64,000 nucleotides of DNA. Source: Batkoa obscura (lineage: Eukaryota > Entomophthoromycota > Entomophthoromycetes > Entomophthorales > Batkoaceae). The number at the start of each line of letters is the position of its first letter. Within the stretch, counting starts at the first letter, position 1. Shown one piece after another: positions 54,180 through 64,000 of the stretch. The stretch is taken from assembly GCA_030770535.1 (NCBI GenBank), contig JASVEC010000059.1, positions 1-64,000 of the forward strand, given 5' to 3'. Both the position numbers and the translations under genes were made by a program. The notes beneath the pieces were generated by a model. The model was not told the origin of the DNA, made no database searches, and worked only from the letters and a program-made list of their open reading frames with translations.

Positions 54180-55869
54180 TCAAAGGGCTATAAATCTTTT
54201 ACTACCACGAGAAATATGTAATCTATTCTTATTTTCTTGACTTGCTGTACTCTTATATAAATAATCCCAATCATATTTTTTGTATTTTTTATTTTCGTTA
54301 GCTACTAAAATTGAACAATAATATTTTAAAGTATCCATTAAATAATTACCTGCTTTAGCTAGAATAGTTAAAAATACTTCCCCAGTAACAAAAGCATCAT
54401 AACCTGCTTCATGGTGTTGTGATCCATCGCCCATTAAATATTTATTATGTTCTTCATAAAACTCTAAAAATAGTTATTTTAAAAATAATAATTAAATTGA
54501 TACAATTTGACTTACTTATTTTGACCTTGGGATAAGGAGTTTTTGAAGTAATTGTTCTAACTGTAAGTAAAGAAGAATCGTTTGTCTCGTTATGCTACAA
54601 AACAAAATTAAGTTGATTGTAAATAATAAAAATTGAATTACATTTAAATTGAAGGCTGAATCGAACAAAAATTTGGTATCATAGATACTAAAAATTAATA
54701 ATGTTATTATTTTACTTAATAAATTTACACTGGGAATTTCTCTCTTAATACTGTTAAAAAATCTTTATAGGAATCCGGTAAAGGTGTAATAACAAATTGC
54801 TTTAAAAGATGACAAATATCCAAAAACATGTTGTGTCCGATTAATGGTTTTTTACTCTTGATCATACAGTCAATTACTTTTCTAAACCCTACTTTTTCTT
54901 TGATTTCTCTCTTCAATTGAAATAAGTTATGCTCTTAATCTTCAAATTATTTATATTTACCTCTATTTTATTTAGTTTCTTTTTTTGACTTCTATCGTAT
55001 TCTTTTTTATTAAATCTAGATATAAGTACTCCAGAATCCGTCCCTTTTGCCATTAAACTTGTACTATATCTAAAAATAAATAAATATATAGATAATATAA
55101 TATGTATTGACTTACTCTGCTGAAATATTCTGATAAATTAGTATTCTAAAATAATTATTTGGACATGTAATTGGTAGTTCTAATTCACTGCCTTCCAAAA
55201 ACTTCACTATTTCCTCTCTGAATGATTAATAATTTATAAACGTTGTAATTTAATTACTTTTTATTCTTCATAAATGCTTTGCCTCTTTCATCTATATCTG
55301 CTAAATCTCTCTTATTATCCATTATCCTCATCTTTGATTCTTTATACTTAGCTTCTTCTTCAGTGGTTAAATAAGGGATCCCTTTTAAAATAAGTCAAAA
55401 AACAAGCTATTAATTGAATACAGTCAATAATCATACCATCATAAAAAAGTTTATTGAAATCAAAGCCTTCGTTGCACAAAAAATTGATAGCTGAAGGGTG
55501 ACAAACAAACTTTGAAGAAGCTTCTCTTTGGTCTGTTACCGCTGGAAAGATATAAAAATTGTAAACCTTAGCTTGATATTGTATTGGTTTTACTGGAATT
55601 TGGTGAAAAACGCTCAATCCGATTTGAATTATCTTATAATCTCCCATTCTTTTTTTCATATTATAATAAATTGACTCATTTTCATCACTACTTAACTCTT
55701 CTTGTGTATTATAAGTATCAAGTCCTAAAAATCAAATGGTTATATCTAATCTTATTTATTAAACTAACTTACCCGAAAATTCAGCATCAAAACTTATAAA
55801 TGAGCAGGTATTAATTGCCTTTTCAATCTCTGGATAATGTATCGCAAAATTACTTTTACCAATATCCAT
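54180..55869 (-). CDS. PARN-like poly(A)-specific 3'-exoribonuclease (DEDDh)
   Basis: Removes 3' poly(A) or oligo(A) tails from RNA. Multi-exon: start ATG at 55867-55869, first introns at 55725-55772 and 55382-55436, further short introns near 55200, 55080, 54950, 54700, 54600 and 54500. All four catalytic acids and the His are visible: SFDAEFSGL (D, E), GHNMFLDICHLLKQF (D) and HEAGYDAFVTGEVFL (H, D). Family-typical blocks also present: IQIGLSVF, FNFYIFP-like YNFYIFPAVTD, CHPSAINFLCNEGFDFNKLF, DGIPYL across an intron, PLPDSYKDFLTVLREKFP and IYDTKFL. No RRM follows. Close relatives are PARN and PNLDC1; budding yeast lacks the gene, many other fungi keep it. No break seen. Confidence 0.88.
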
Positions 55870-56157
55870 CCCGCTAATTAATCAAGCAACAAAACTTCAG
55901 TTCTTTTAATTTTAATTTATGCTCAATAAATAGCAGAGATAATAGTTAAACATTTTGCTAGGTATTTTAAACAATTCAAAATCTTGGAAAAAATGCCTTG
56001 GTATGGATTAAAGTGAGTTAATAGATACCAACTTCCCTTGTGTTATTAAATTTATAGTTTCAGTCCATGTATTGGTATCTACACTACCATCTAATATGAG
56101 AAATATTCTATTATTTTATAGATTAAATTTTAAAAATGAAAACATCAAAATTAAAAA

Positions 56158-56230
56158 GCCTGATTAGCTCAGTCGGTAGAGCATGAGACTTTTAATCTCA
56201 GGGTCATGGGTTCGAGCCCCATATCAGGCT
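56158..56230 (+). tRNA. tRNA-Lys (anticodon UUU)
   Basis: Acceptor stem GCCTGAT pairs with ATCAGGC at 56223-56229. D-arm TAGCTCAGTCGGTAGAGC, anticodon stem-loop TGAGA-CTTTTAA-TCTCA with TTT in the loop, and T-arm GGGTTCGAGCCCC are all standard. No intron. CCA is not encoded, as expected in a eukaryote. Confidence 0.97.
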
Positions 56231-56233
56231 TCA

Positions 56234-56238
56234 TTTTT
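56234..56238 (+). terminator. RNA polymerase III terminator
   Basis: A run of five T four bases after the mature 3' end of the tRNA, with longer T runs following. Confidence 0.75.
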
Positions 56239-56288
56239 GTTTTAAATTTTTTTGATTACGTTTCGTCACTCTTTAATCTCAACTTTCA

Positions 56289-57308
56289 ATGGCCCAAAAA
56301 TTAAATTATTTGATAGTAACTGACATTCATTACCAACTTCAAGCAATTGATAAGTTAAAGCTAAGAATTAAAGACAAAGATATTAAGTAAATAGTAATAA
56401 ACTATAAATTGCATCACTTAAATGATCCAGGTTAGATGCCATTATATGCTTAGGCGACATTGTTAATGTGGATCACTTTGATAACTCGGATCAAAGTAAG
56501 GATGAGCTTGAAATGGTAGCTGTGATGAAAAAACTAAGCGAAATAAATCCAATCGTTTACTATATTCCAGGTAATATAAGTTGAATTCGTTATTATGTTG
56601 GTTTTTATTATTAAATAGGAAACCATGACCCTAAACTGTGTTTTAAAGAGTTTAATAGCTCTATTGATTTTATCAAAAAATTTGATTTAGATTCACAGTG
56701 TTTTATTAATGTTCACGAACAAACGACTAATATTGGTAATAATTAGCTTATGATTTTATAGTAATACTAATAGTCGAAAGCCCCTAATTTGATATTAATG
56801 GGAATGGGTGGTAGCGTTGATTCTATTTTAAAAGAAAAAGTTTATTGGTTAGGTAGATTAAAAAAGTCTTTGTTATTTTAATTATAATTATTTTAGGATT
56901 TCCATACAATGAAGCTAAAATATTAGAAAAATTTAATAAACTTAAAGATCAAATAAAAGAGGAATCACAAATTATTTTGATTACCCATCAAGGCCCAAGC
57001 AATTCATGTACTAGCTATAAACCGCTATTTTCATATGCTAATCTTTTTTAGATACTACTAGAGTAGCTGTAGAAGAAGATTCATTATTAGAATCTGGAAG
57101 TGATAGTATAAACCAGATTGCACAAGAAATTCAACCATTAATCCATTTTCATGGGCATACTCATGCAGGTTGGGGGTTATCAAGAAATAAGCATGTAATC
57201 ACTGTTAATCCAGGAGCATTGAAGTATGAGCGAAGTGTAATTTTACAACTACAAAAAGAAGAAGACGATAAATATGAAATTAAGACAATTGAATTTTTAA
57301 GTAAATAA
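56289..57308 (+). CDS. Calcineurin-like metallophosphoesterase
   Basis: A binuclear-metal hydrolase of the calcineurin-like fold. About six exons: 56289-56386, then from ~56431, with further short introns near 56571, 56739, 56854 and 57030. Metal-binding motifs are in the canonical order: VTDIHY (D-x-H), CLGDIVN (GD), PGNHD (GNHD), ITHQGP (H) and FHGHTHAGWG (GHTH). The C-terminus has the usual VNPGALK. The compact size (about 260-270 residues) and GHTHAGWG motif resemble small cytosolic phosphoesterases; the substrate cannot be assigned. It starts 51 bp after the tRNA terminator and ends 11 bp from the stop of the convergent DUF4436 gene. Confidence 0.88.
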
Positions 57309-57319
57309 ATAATGTTCAA

Positions 57320-58324
57320 CTATCCTTTTATTTTTTTATATTTAAATACAAATAATATAATTTGAATTATTACTACTATTGAAACGAGGACCATATTCCT
57401 AAATAATGAATTGAATTATTAACTTACATAATCATCTGTTATATTGTATTTACCATAAAAAAGAAAAATAATCCAAATAGATGCCAATAGGTGGGATATC
57501 TGGCAACGTATTCCTAAGCTTAGGGAATGCAAATAGAATTGTGTTTCCAATGGCAATAGATTTCGGTGTAATAGCTTTCTTTAGTCTCACTTGATTAAGC
57601 ACATATAACATAAAAAATATCGATATTCCCCACATACAAATCATAACTATTACGCTTAATAACTTGGTAGTAAGTGCCCTTTTTAATAACAAATATTTAT
57701 TCCCATTTAAGTCAATTTCTAACAAAGCTAGAGAAGGTAGAGAGTGAGCTCGATAATTTAGAACAAACTCCAAGCCTTGAGATTGATTATTTTTGATTAA
57801 ATCATAATTTTGAGACAAAGGCACTTTATACTCATCAAACGGATATCCTTTTGGGGATCCAGATACAAATTCAACTTCTGAGTTTAAAAAGCTACAAAAT
57901 CAAAGTTTATTTTATTATTTTTATATTTCAATAATCATTACTAACTATTTGTTTTGAATTCTCCTTTTTGATTACAAAATTGATATTGTAGACTATATTC
58001 CTTTTCTTCGCCATTATTTTCTACTTTTTCTTCATTACTCTCTTGGATTTCCTCTTCACTTTCAAAGCCACTCTTATCAATCTGTTTCCCTAGCACTAAA
58101 TTGACGTTCAATTTTAATATCCTTTTATAGTGATTAAATTCAGAAGCTAAAACAAACACATTCATTTTATCATTATCGATTTCTTTTTTGAATACTGAAC
58201 TTTCTCCTCCACTTAAATAAAAGTGAATACTTAAGCTAAAAAATATCACTAAGACTCCTATTATACTAAATATCCCTAAGCCTATTTTGACCCTTGTTTT
58301 TTCGAAAAACGATTTTGTACTCAT
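57320..58324 (-). CDS. DUF4436-family membrane protein
   Basis: Three exons: from ATG 58322-58324 to about 57943, from about 57880 to about 57452, and 57398-57320. An N-terminal membrane span (VKIGLGIFSIIGVLVIFFSL) is followed by an extracytosolic-looking domain with an acidic insert (EEEIQESNEEKVENNGEEKE). Then come a central span (LLSVIVMICMWGISIFFMLY), the family hallmark FPKLRNTLPDIPPIGIYLDYF, and a last span in exon 3 (NMVLVSIVVIIQIILFVF). The LRN..P..PPIG block is what identifies DUF4436. Molecular function of the family is unknown. Confidence 0.8.
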
Positions 58325-58520
58325 TGTTTATAATTAATCTTGGCTATTATTATTATTGTTTAAAAATATATTAAAAATATATTAAAAATATTGACATATT
58401 TTTAAAGTTTTTTATTTTTTACTTTTTATTGGCTACCAAATGTTCTTAATTAAAAATCAATTTACAATAAATTAAGAATAATGCTTTTACTTGTTTAAAT
58501 TATCAAACTCAATTTATTAC
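58325..58520. other. Short intergenic segment
   Basis: Promoter of the DUF4436 gene and 3' flank of PRPF3; a short repeated ATTAAAAATAT motif at 58360-58385. Confidence 0.5.
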
Positions 58521-60424
58521 TTATAAATGATTTGGCTCGAATATAACATAATCATGTTTCAATGATTTAGCTAAATCCCAATAATGTTCAGCTTTAAACT
58601 TTGATAAAGTTTGACGAACAATTGAATCTGTAGGGCAAGGCTTAAATGAAAATCCTTTAAACTGGCGTGAGTGTATTTCACCTTCCCAAACTAAATGACA
58701 ATAATTAGCAGAGTCTGGATCCGAGCTAGACTCATCCCATTGAATTCTACGTAACATCAATTTTTTATATCTTTTTATTCCCTTAGGCCCTCCTTCAACA
58801 ACAATTAAACAAAAATTGTTGTTAAGTATTCCCATCCCACTAAGTTGGTTTTGTGTTGCATTTTTATCAACTTTAAATTTATGTTGCTTAGAATCCAAAT
58901 TTCTTACTTTAAACACTAATGATAACAATCCATTTTGACGAACATCTTCAACAGCTTTTTTGCGTATTTTTTCTCGGCGCTGTTCATCAGTAAGCTTACG
59001 TTCTTCATTTTGTTTCTCATGTTCTCTCTTACGATCAGCTACTTGTGAACGGACTTGGGCTTCAATTTGAGTTGGATTTTCTACTGTCTCACTTGCCAAT
59101 ACTCTCATTAAGTTCGACAATTTTACCTTAGTTTGTTCCGGGGGTAATAAACCTAATCTAATCTTTTCCTGTTTCTCTTTAAGTTCTTCAGCTCTTCTTT
59201 GACGTCTCAATTTCTTCCTTTCTTGTTTGGTAAGCATCAATGGTTTACTGACCACTTTTCTTTTTTCAAATGGTGGTTTAATCTCCACAGGATGATGTAT
59301 CAGGTTAGTTACTCCATTACGCTCTTCAAACTCTAATTTATTATAATCAAATACTCTTTCTATACCAAGTGCTGGTTGAGCAAAAAACTCTCTGTCCCAC
59401 CATTCTACTTCCGGAGCTGGATCTCTCTATTTTCACATTTATTAGTTTTGAATATTAAATTTTAAAAGAATTACCTTAAGCACTTTATCCGAAACTAATT
59501 CTAATTCTTCTTCCATTCCTGCAGCCTTCGCCCTTGCTGCAATTTGTTCTCGAAGTTTTTCAACCATAGCCTAAAATAACATCATCAATATCTAACCTTA
59601 TATAATAAAATAGATTATACCTCAGCTCTCACTTGATTGCCTCTTTCGATCCATTTACCTTGCTCATTGAACTTAAAGCTTCGGTTTAATCTAGGCTTAG
59701 GGACAGCATATTGCATCCCAAGTTCTGGATCAAAATATGGGTTTTTAGTTATTGATTCCTTTTCTTCTTCTTTAGGCTTTTCTACCTCTTTTACAGCCGG
59801 TTTACTGGTTTGTTTTTGATTAGCCTTAATTTCAATTAGAACAAAATAATTATTTATAAAATAAATCATAAATTACTTTAGCTGTAACAAATTTATTTCT
59901 TGGTATGAAATTGGTTATTGTTTCTTGATCAATCTTTTTTCCTATTTGAGCTAAAAGTGGATGCAGCTGCATATTCAATCCGCCCTTAATTTTGGGTTCA
60001 GCAGTCCTAGACTCGATTTCTTTCTGAAAAAATCATTTAATTTAAGACAATTACTTGTATATTTGCTTACCTTTCGTTGTAAAATTGTTTCTTTTAATTT
60101 TTGTCCTTCCAAAATCTTCTTTTGTAATTCTGCTGAGGAAAGTACACCCTGTGGGGCTAATGGCCTTATCCCTCCAGGACGTACTTGGTTGCTCACAAGT
60201 GAAGGTGTTCCCAGAGGTTGTCGGGGTACAAAATTGGTGTTTGTAGTATTTAATGGTGGTGGTCTTGGTGCTCCATAGTTACTTGGATTGATTAGATTTT
60301 GACTATTTTTTATCCTTTCTAATAATTTTTTATGCTGGATCGCAATCTAAAATGGAATCGTTAAGTAAATAGTGATTGTATTTCATATAGTGATTACTTC
60401 ATCAGCATTTGGTTTCTTACTCAT
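58521..60424 (-). CDS. PRP3: U4/U6 snRNP component Prp3 (PRPF3)
   Basis: Stabilises the U4/U6 duplex in the tri-snRNP before spliceosome activation. The first exon codes only nine residues (60424-60398). Later exons give a Pro-rich linker and the conserved central part: NMQLHPLLAQIGKKI, then NPYFDPELG, RSFKFNEQGKWI and DPAPEVEWWDREF. A long lysine/arginine-rich helix (KQERKKLRRQRRAEELKEKQ) leads to the C-terminal DUF1115-type RNA-binding domain (NNFCLIVVEGGPKGIKRYKK, LMLRRIQW, LVWEGEIHSRQFKGF, AEHYWDLAK). Five short introns lie at about 60348-60397, 60027-60071, 59830-59880, 59580-59625 and 59420-59475. No N-terminal PWI domain, as in yeast Prp3. Intact. Confidence 0.92.
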
Positions 60425-61080
60425 TTGATATTTAATTGAAAATAAAAACTGATCAAGTTGAAAAGTAAAAATTTGTTTATTTGAAGCTTAATTGCTATTG
60501 GTTCTTGTCATTGATTCTTCAAATTGTATTTTTTTATTAATTTTATTTTGCACTAAAAACTACTAAATTATAAAAGCTTTATAGTATATTAGCAAAAATT
60601 GTTTTATGAAATATATCATACTAACTCATACTTAATTGTGATAACATATAAAAAATTAATATCTACACATTTTCTAAAGGCTAAGTTTAAAAGATACAAA
60701 GTATCTTTTATAAAATTTATATATTATTTCAATGTTTTCATGCCTTGATATTTAAAAAAATATTATAAAACACTATTCATTAAACATGAATATGTAACAC
60801 AATAAAACTATTTTAAATAATATTATATAGTTTTATACATTAACATTTAATTTAGATATTATTGTTATTTAATTTTGAAATGAATTAAAGCAAAATTCAT
60901 AAAAGTAAGCTAAAAATGAAATTAAAAGCAAAGTAAAAAAATGATTGGATAAGAAATATGATATGCTGCAAGAGTTCAAGTTACTACCCAAGCAGTGCCG
61001 ATTTAGTAAAATAATATGAATCTATACACTAAAATCATCCTCTTTTCTAATTTGTAGTAGGAACCTCCTCTTTAAGAAAA
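60425..61080. other. Divergent promoter region of PRP3 and ribosomal eL42
   Basis: No coding sequence seen. The ~60 bp before 61081 are pyrimidine-rich (CATCCTCTTTTCTAATTTG, then CCTCCTCTTTAAG), as often found at ribosomal-protein gene starts. Confidence 0.5.
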
Positions 61081-61748
61081 ATGGTAAGCATATGCTTAAT
61101 CACACATAAACAGAAGACTTGGATATAAAGTAAAAGCGACAACAAAGAAAAAGAACTATAATGGAACAAATGAAATGCAGATGCAACCATCGAAATATCA
61201 GAGTATAGCTCAACATAACAATAAGAGCTTATTGCAAAATACCAAACTACATCACTTTCTGAAGATTACAATATAAAAAATAAATAGCTTTGAAAGTTTA
61301 AAATAATGAAACGGAATAATGAACTGACAAAAGAACTAGGTCAATATTCCAAAAACCCGTAACACCTACTGCAAGGGTAAGGCTTGCCGTAAGCATACCC
61401 CTCACAAAGTTACTCAATACAAGACCGGAAAAGCCTCTCTTTTCGCTCAAGGTAAATAGTTTAACATCAAAGATTTACAACGATTAATTTTTCAGGTAAG
61501 AGACGTTACGATGCTAAACAATCCGGTTTTGGTGGTCAAACTAAACCAGTTTTCAAGAAAAAGGTAACACTATTCGAATTAAAAGAGGTTTCAAATTAAA
61601 TCATGAATAGGCCAAAACTACCAAAAAGGTTGTCCTTCGTCTTGAGTGCACTGTATGCAAGTATAAGGCTCAATTACCATTAAAACGTTGCAAACACTTC
61701 GAACTTGGTGGTGACAAGAAAACCAAGGGTGCTGCTCTTGTTTTCTAA
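61081..61748 (+). CDS. RPL42: 60S ribosomal protein eL42 (L44/L36a)
   Basis: A large-subunit protein at the E site. Four exons: 61081-61083 (the ATG alone), 61340-61451, 61496-61563 and 61611-61748; the first intron is 256 nt, the others 44-47. The 106-residue product starts [11 protein letters not shown] after Met and contains [40 protein letters not shown] and [20 protein letters not shown], with all zinc cysteines. The Pro in GGQTKPVF is the residue whose change gives cycloheximide resistance in yeasts, so the protein is of the sensitive type. I looked for a snoRNA in intron 1 but found no convincing C/D pair. Confidence 0.96.
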
Positions 61749-62189
61749 AAATTTTAAAATATATTTTATTTTAAATTATTTAATTAATCGGCCATTATTA
61801 ACTTTAAATTCGAGCTTACTTTTTGAGATTTTTTTATAGATTTATGACATGATTAATTTTAGGTAAGAAGTATAAATCGAATTTATAAGTTCCATGTAAT
61901 TTAGACTAATAGCATAGGAATACATTCAGTAAAAATTGTTTAATCTTTAGGAAATAGTTTTATTGAAATGGTTATATAATAGTAGAATCAATTTGATAGC
62001 GACTAGAATAAGGACTTTAAATTAGTGCTAATAATATAATCAGTGTTAAATATTATGAAATATATATTATTATAAACTATTAAGATTATTTTATGAATAG
62101 AAGGATAAAAATAAGTCAGTTATAAAACATTTTACATATTTACAAGTTTATTAATTAATATAAAAAATAAGATTAAGAATGAATTCTCT
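61749..62189. other. Convergent 3' region, nothing recognised
   Basis: 3' flanks of eL42 and of the CsbD/Hmp1-like gene. No coding region or repeat seen. Confidence 0.5.
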
Positions 62190-62483
62190 TTAAGAAGTTA
62201 CCCTTGGCGGTGTGTTTTTTTCCAGAGGTGTACATTCTGGGGTTGCCAATTTTAGAGCCAAACCAAGTTTTGCTACTCCTTTTGCTGAGTGTTTAACGCC
62301 GTTAGCATATCCTTTTGATTTAGCCATATTTTGTTCCATTTTACCATGGTTCTTTTGGGCAAATCCGCGATTTCTCATTGAATAATTCCAGGTCAATTTC
62401 CCAAACATTTGTTTAAAGCTGCCAGCTACTTCATTCTTCTTTCCATTGACTTTGCTATCACTTCTTTTTTTGTTACCGAACAT
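62190..62483 (-). CDS. CsbD/Hmp1-like small basic protein (97 aa)
   Basis: An intronless, strongly basic 97-residue protein. The layout KKNEVAGSFKQMFGKLTWN, then MRNRGFAQKNHGKMEQNMAK and KSKGYANGVKHSAKGVAKLG resembles fungal CsbD-like proteins related to Ustilago Hmp1: a K-x-E-x-x-G-S-x-K start, G-N/K-L-T, an N-x-G-x-A-Q-x-x-G block and A-K-G-Y-x-x-G. Members are stress-associated or DNA-structure-binding; biochemical role is poorly known. It has more Lys/Arg and more Met than usual. Resemblance was judged by eye. Confidence 0.55.
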   Translation of the reverse strand: MFGNKKRSDSKVNGKKNEVAGSFKQMFGKLTWNYSMRNRGFAQKNHGKMEQNMAKSKGYANGVKHSAKGVAKLGLALKLATPECTPLEKNTPPRVTS

Positions 62484-63013
62484 TTTTATTTTTTTGATAT
62501 TTTATTAAATTTCTGTTCGGGTATTTATACTCTTTGAATTAATGATCTCATAATGACTTTATTTCAGAATTTAGTTGTTAACTTATACAATTTATTCGAT
62601 CACTGTTTTACATCAGAATGATCCTTGAAAAACTCATATTATCAGTTGACTTGGATGAAATGTTAATAGCCGCCTTATCGCCTTTTAAACATTTTATTGC
62701 TTGTATTATTTAAACTTATTTTTAAGCTGACGTTATTCTATAAATTTATAATTTTAAACTACAGCAAACTGTTTTTGATGACCTCATTTTAATGAAGTGC
62801 TAAAATAAAAATCCGATTTAAAGAGTTCTTCAGTAAGGCATATATTACTTTACAAACTTATTCAAATTTGATAATATTAGATAAAAAATTGAAATTTAAA
62901 GAGTTTTAATAAGGAGTACAATCAAGCTATATTCTTTTCAACTTATATACTACCAGAAAGCTAGTAGCGTTTGTTTATACGTAAACATTATATAGTTGTA
63001 TTTTATAATTTTA

Positions 63014-63126
63014 ATATATGGGGGGAGTGTTTTTTTAGCTTCATTACTTTTTCCATCCCTCAAGCACTATTTGAGCGGAAAAGTTGTTAGTAAAATTATT
63101 AAACACAAAAATACATCCCCATATGA
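63014..63126 (-). mobile_element. MITE-A copy 20
   Basis: ATATATGGGGGGAGTGTTTT, core CAAGCACTATTTGAGCGGAA, right end AATACATCCCCATATG. It shares the unusual CCATCCCTCAAG variant with copy 23, which suggests that the two derive from one sub-lineage. Confidence 0.93.
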
Positions 63127-63415
63127 TGATGATTCTTTCTTTGATTGAATAAAAAGTAGTAGTGTCATTACAAAATATTTGTATTATTAATTAATATTAA
63201 AATATAACATTTTATAGCTTATGTTATTATCATAAGTATTTTAATGTCAAAAATAAAATAATTAATATTATAAAAAACAAATTAAAAACAATCAATATAC
63301 AAAAACAATAATGTTAGAGTAAATACAAATGGTAAAAAAATTAATAGATTAAAATGAATTTAATATCAATCTTTTTAAAAAGTATCTATTAACAAAAAAA
63401 GAAAAATATTTATAC

Positions 63416-63520
63416 CATTTGGGGATGTTTTTGGTATCATTGTTTTTTCCATTTTTTTGAGTGTTGTTTGAATGGAAAGATTATTAGTAAAATTCTTTAA
63501 AAAAATATATTCCTAACTAT
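63416..63520 (-). mobile_element. MITE-A copy 21
   Basis: CATTTGGGGATGTTTTTGGT, core GAGTGTTGTTTGAATGGAAA, right end decayed (AATATATTCCTAACTATA). Confidence 0.85.
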
Positions 63521-63638
63521 ATCAAAATAAGTAATAAAGATAAAAATCTGAAAGTTAACACAAGACTTTGTTATTATATCATCAAAAATAATATAAGTAT
63601 TGAAGTCATTAGCGCTAGAATTGAAAATAATAATTATA

Positions 63639-63745
63639 TATATGGGGCTGTTTTTTTTGGTTTCATTATTTTTCCATTTTTTAAGCGCTATTTGAGTGGA
63701 AAGATTGTAATAAAATTCTTAAATAAAAAAACACATCCCCATATT
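63639..63745 (-). mobile_element. MITE-A copy 22
   Basis: ATATATGGGGCTGTTTTTTT, core AAGCGCTATTTGAGTGGAAA, right end AACACATCCCCATATT. Confidence 0.93.
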
Positions 63746-63835
63746 TTAAAGGACTGTTTTTTATTCAAAATAATAAAACAAAATGTTAATAAAGGTATCA
63801 TATAATAAAAAACTTTTAATTTTTAACAAGTAAAC

Positions 63836-63942
63836 ATATGGGGATGTATTTTTGTGTTTAATAATTTTATTAACAACTTTTCCGCTCAAATAGTGCTTGA
63901 GGGATGGAAAAAGTAATGAAGACAAAAAAACACTCCCATATT
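63836..63942 (+). mobile_element. MITE-A copy 23
   Basis: CATATGGGGATGTATTTTTG, core TTTCCGCTCAAATAGTGCTT, then GAGGGATGGAAAAAGTAATG and CACTCCCATAT. It carries the same GAGGGATGG variant as copy 20, in the opposite orientation. Confidence 0.93.
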
Positions 63943-64000
63943 AAGTTGGTCCTAATTCTTAAATAATTAAAAAGCAACAAAAACTAAATATAAATGTAAA

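Larger units (their letters stand above)
62484..64000. other. Intergenic MITE cluster at the right edge
   Basis: No gene seen. Four MITE-A copies (20-23) occupy about 430 bp of the last kilobase. Confidence 0.6.

Noticed and set aside
61084-61339. snoRNA inside eL42 intron 1
   Set aside because: CTGA boxes occur but no TGATGA-type C box with a terminal stem.
1-64000. CRISPR arrays, bacterial operons, rRNA genes
   Set aside because: No regularly spaced direct repeats, ribosome-binding sites or rRNA segments; introns and gene content are eukaryotic.

Overview
The window is eukaryotic nuclear DNA that is very AT-rich, with mostly short (about 41-72 nt) GT-AG introns and compact genes. The gene set is fungal: branchpoint-binding protein, a GCN4-type bZIP factor, a mitochondrial ketoacyl synthase, an EF-hand MscS channel, a multicopper oxidase, and eL42 whose first coding exon is only the ATG. 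Base composition together with P450, UGT and secreted multicopper oxidase genes would fit an early-diverging 'zygomycete' such as Conidiobolus. That assignment is inference; the sequence contains no taxonomic marker I can use.

Layout. 1-2.9 kb: a cytochrome P450 gene present as the two arms of a 1.1-kb palindrome at the window edge. 4.5-5.8 kb: two tandem copies of an unrecognised ~81-residue protein. 7.3-17.6 kb: splicing factor BBP/SF1, an ER-type UDP-glycosyltransferase, an SH3BGR/glutaredoxin-fold protein, a mitochondrial 3-oxoacyl-ACP synthase and an unrecognised multi-exon gene. 18.8-25 kb: an RNI-type LRR protein, a 918-residue Asn-rich coiled-coil protein full of SUMO-consensus motifs, and a GCN4/CPC1-like bZIP gene whose leader carries two short upstream ORFs. 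25-40.9 kb: gene-poor, with one MscS-type channel, two short ORFs ending inside repeats, and relics of a secreted protein and a P450. 41-47.3 kb: a glutamine-synthetase-like enzyme and a secreted multicopper oxidase. 47.4-53.7 kb: four genes for small cysteine-rich secreted proteins, all on the minus strand. 54.2-62.5 kb: a dense housekeeping block (PARN-like deadenylase, tRNA-Lys, calcineurin-like phosphoesterase, DUF4436 membrane protein, PRPF3, ribosomal eL42, CsbD/Hmp1-like protein).

A miniature inverted-repeat element of about 105-110 bp (called MITE-A here) is present in 23 recognisable copies plus one end fragment. All lie outside firmly supported coding regions, and some abut or overlap minor ORFs. 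They crowd the gene-poor stretches and the secreted-protein cluster and are absent from the 53-63 kb housekeeping block.

Most noteworthy: (1) the lineage-specific-looking cysteine-rich secreted family next to a multicopper oxidase that has Lys at the type-1 copper axial position; (2) uORF architecture like GCN4/ATF4 on the bZIP gene; (3) a sharply bounded 153-bp near-identical tract shared by the P450 gene and its distant relic, which suggests gene conversion; (4) MITE-A, with a conserved central hairpin and CpG decay; (5) the tandem pair of small unknown proteins. Exon boundaries were read by eye from splice sites and conserved protein motifs.
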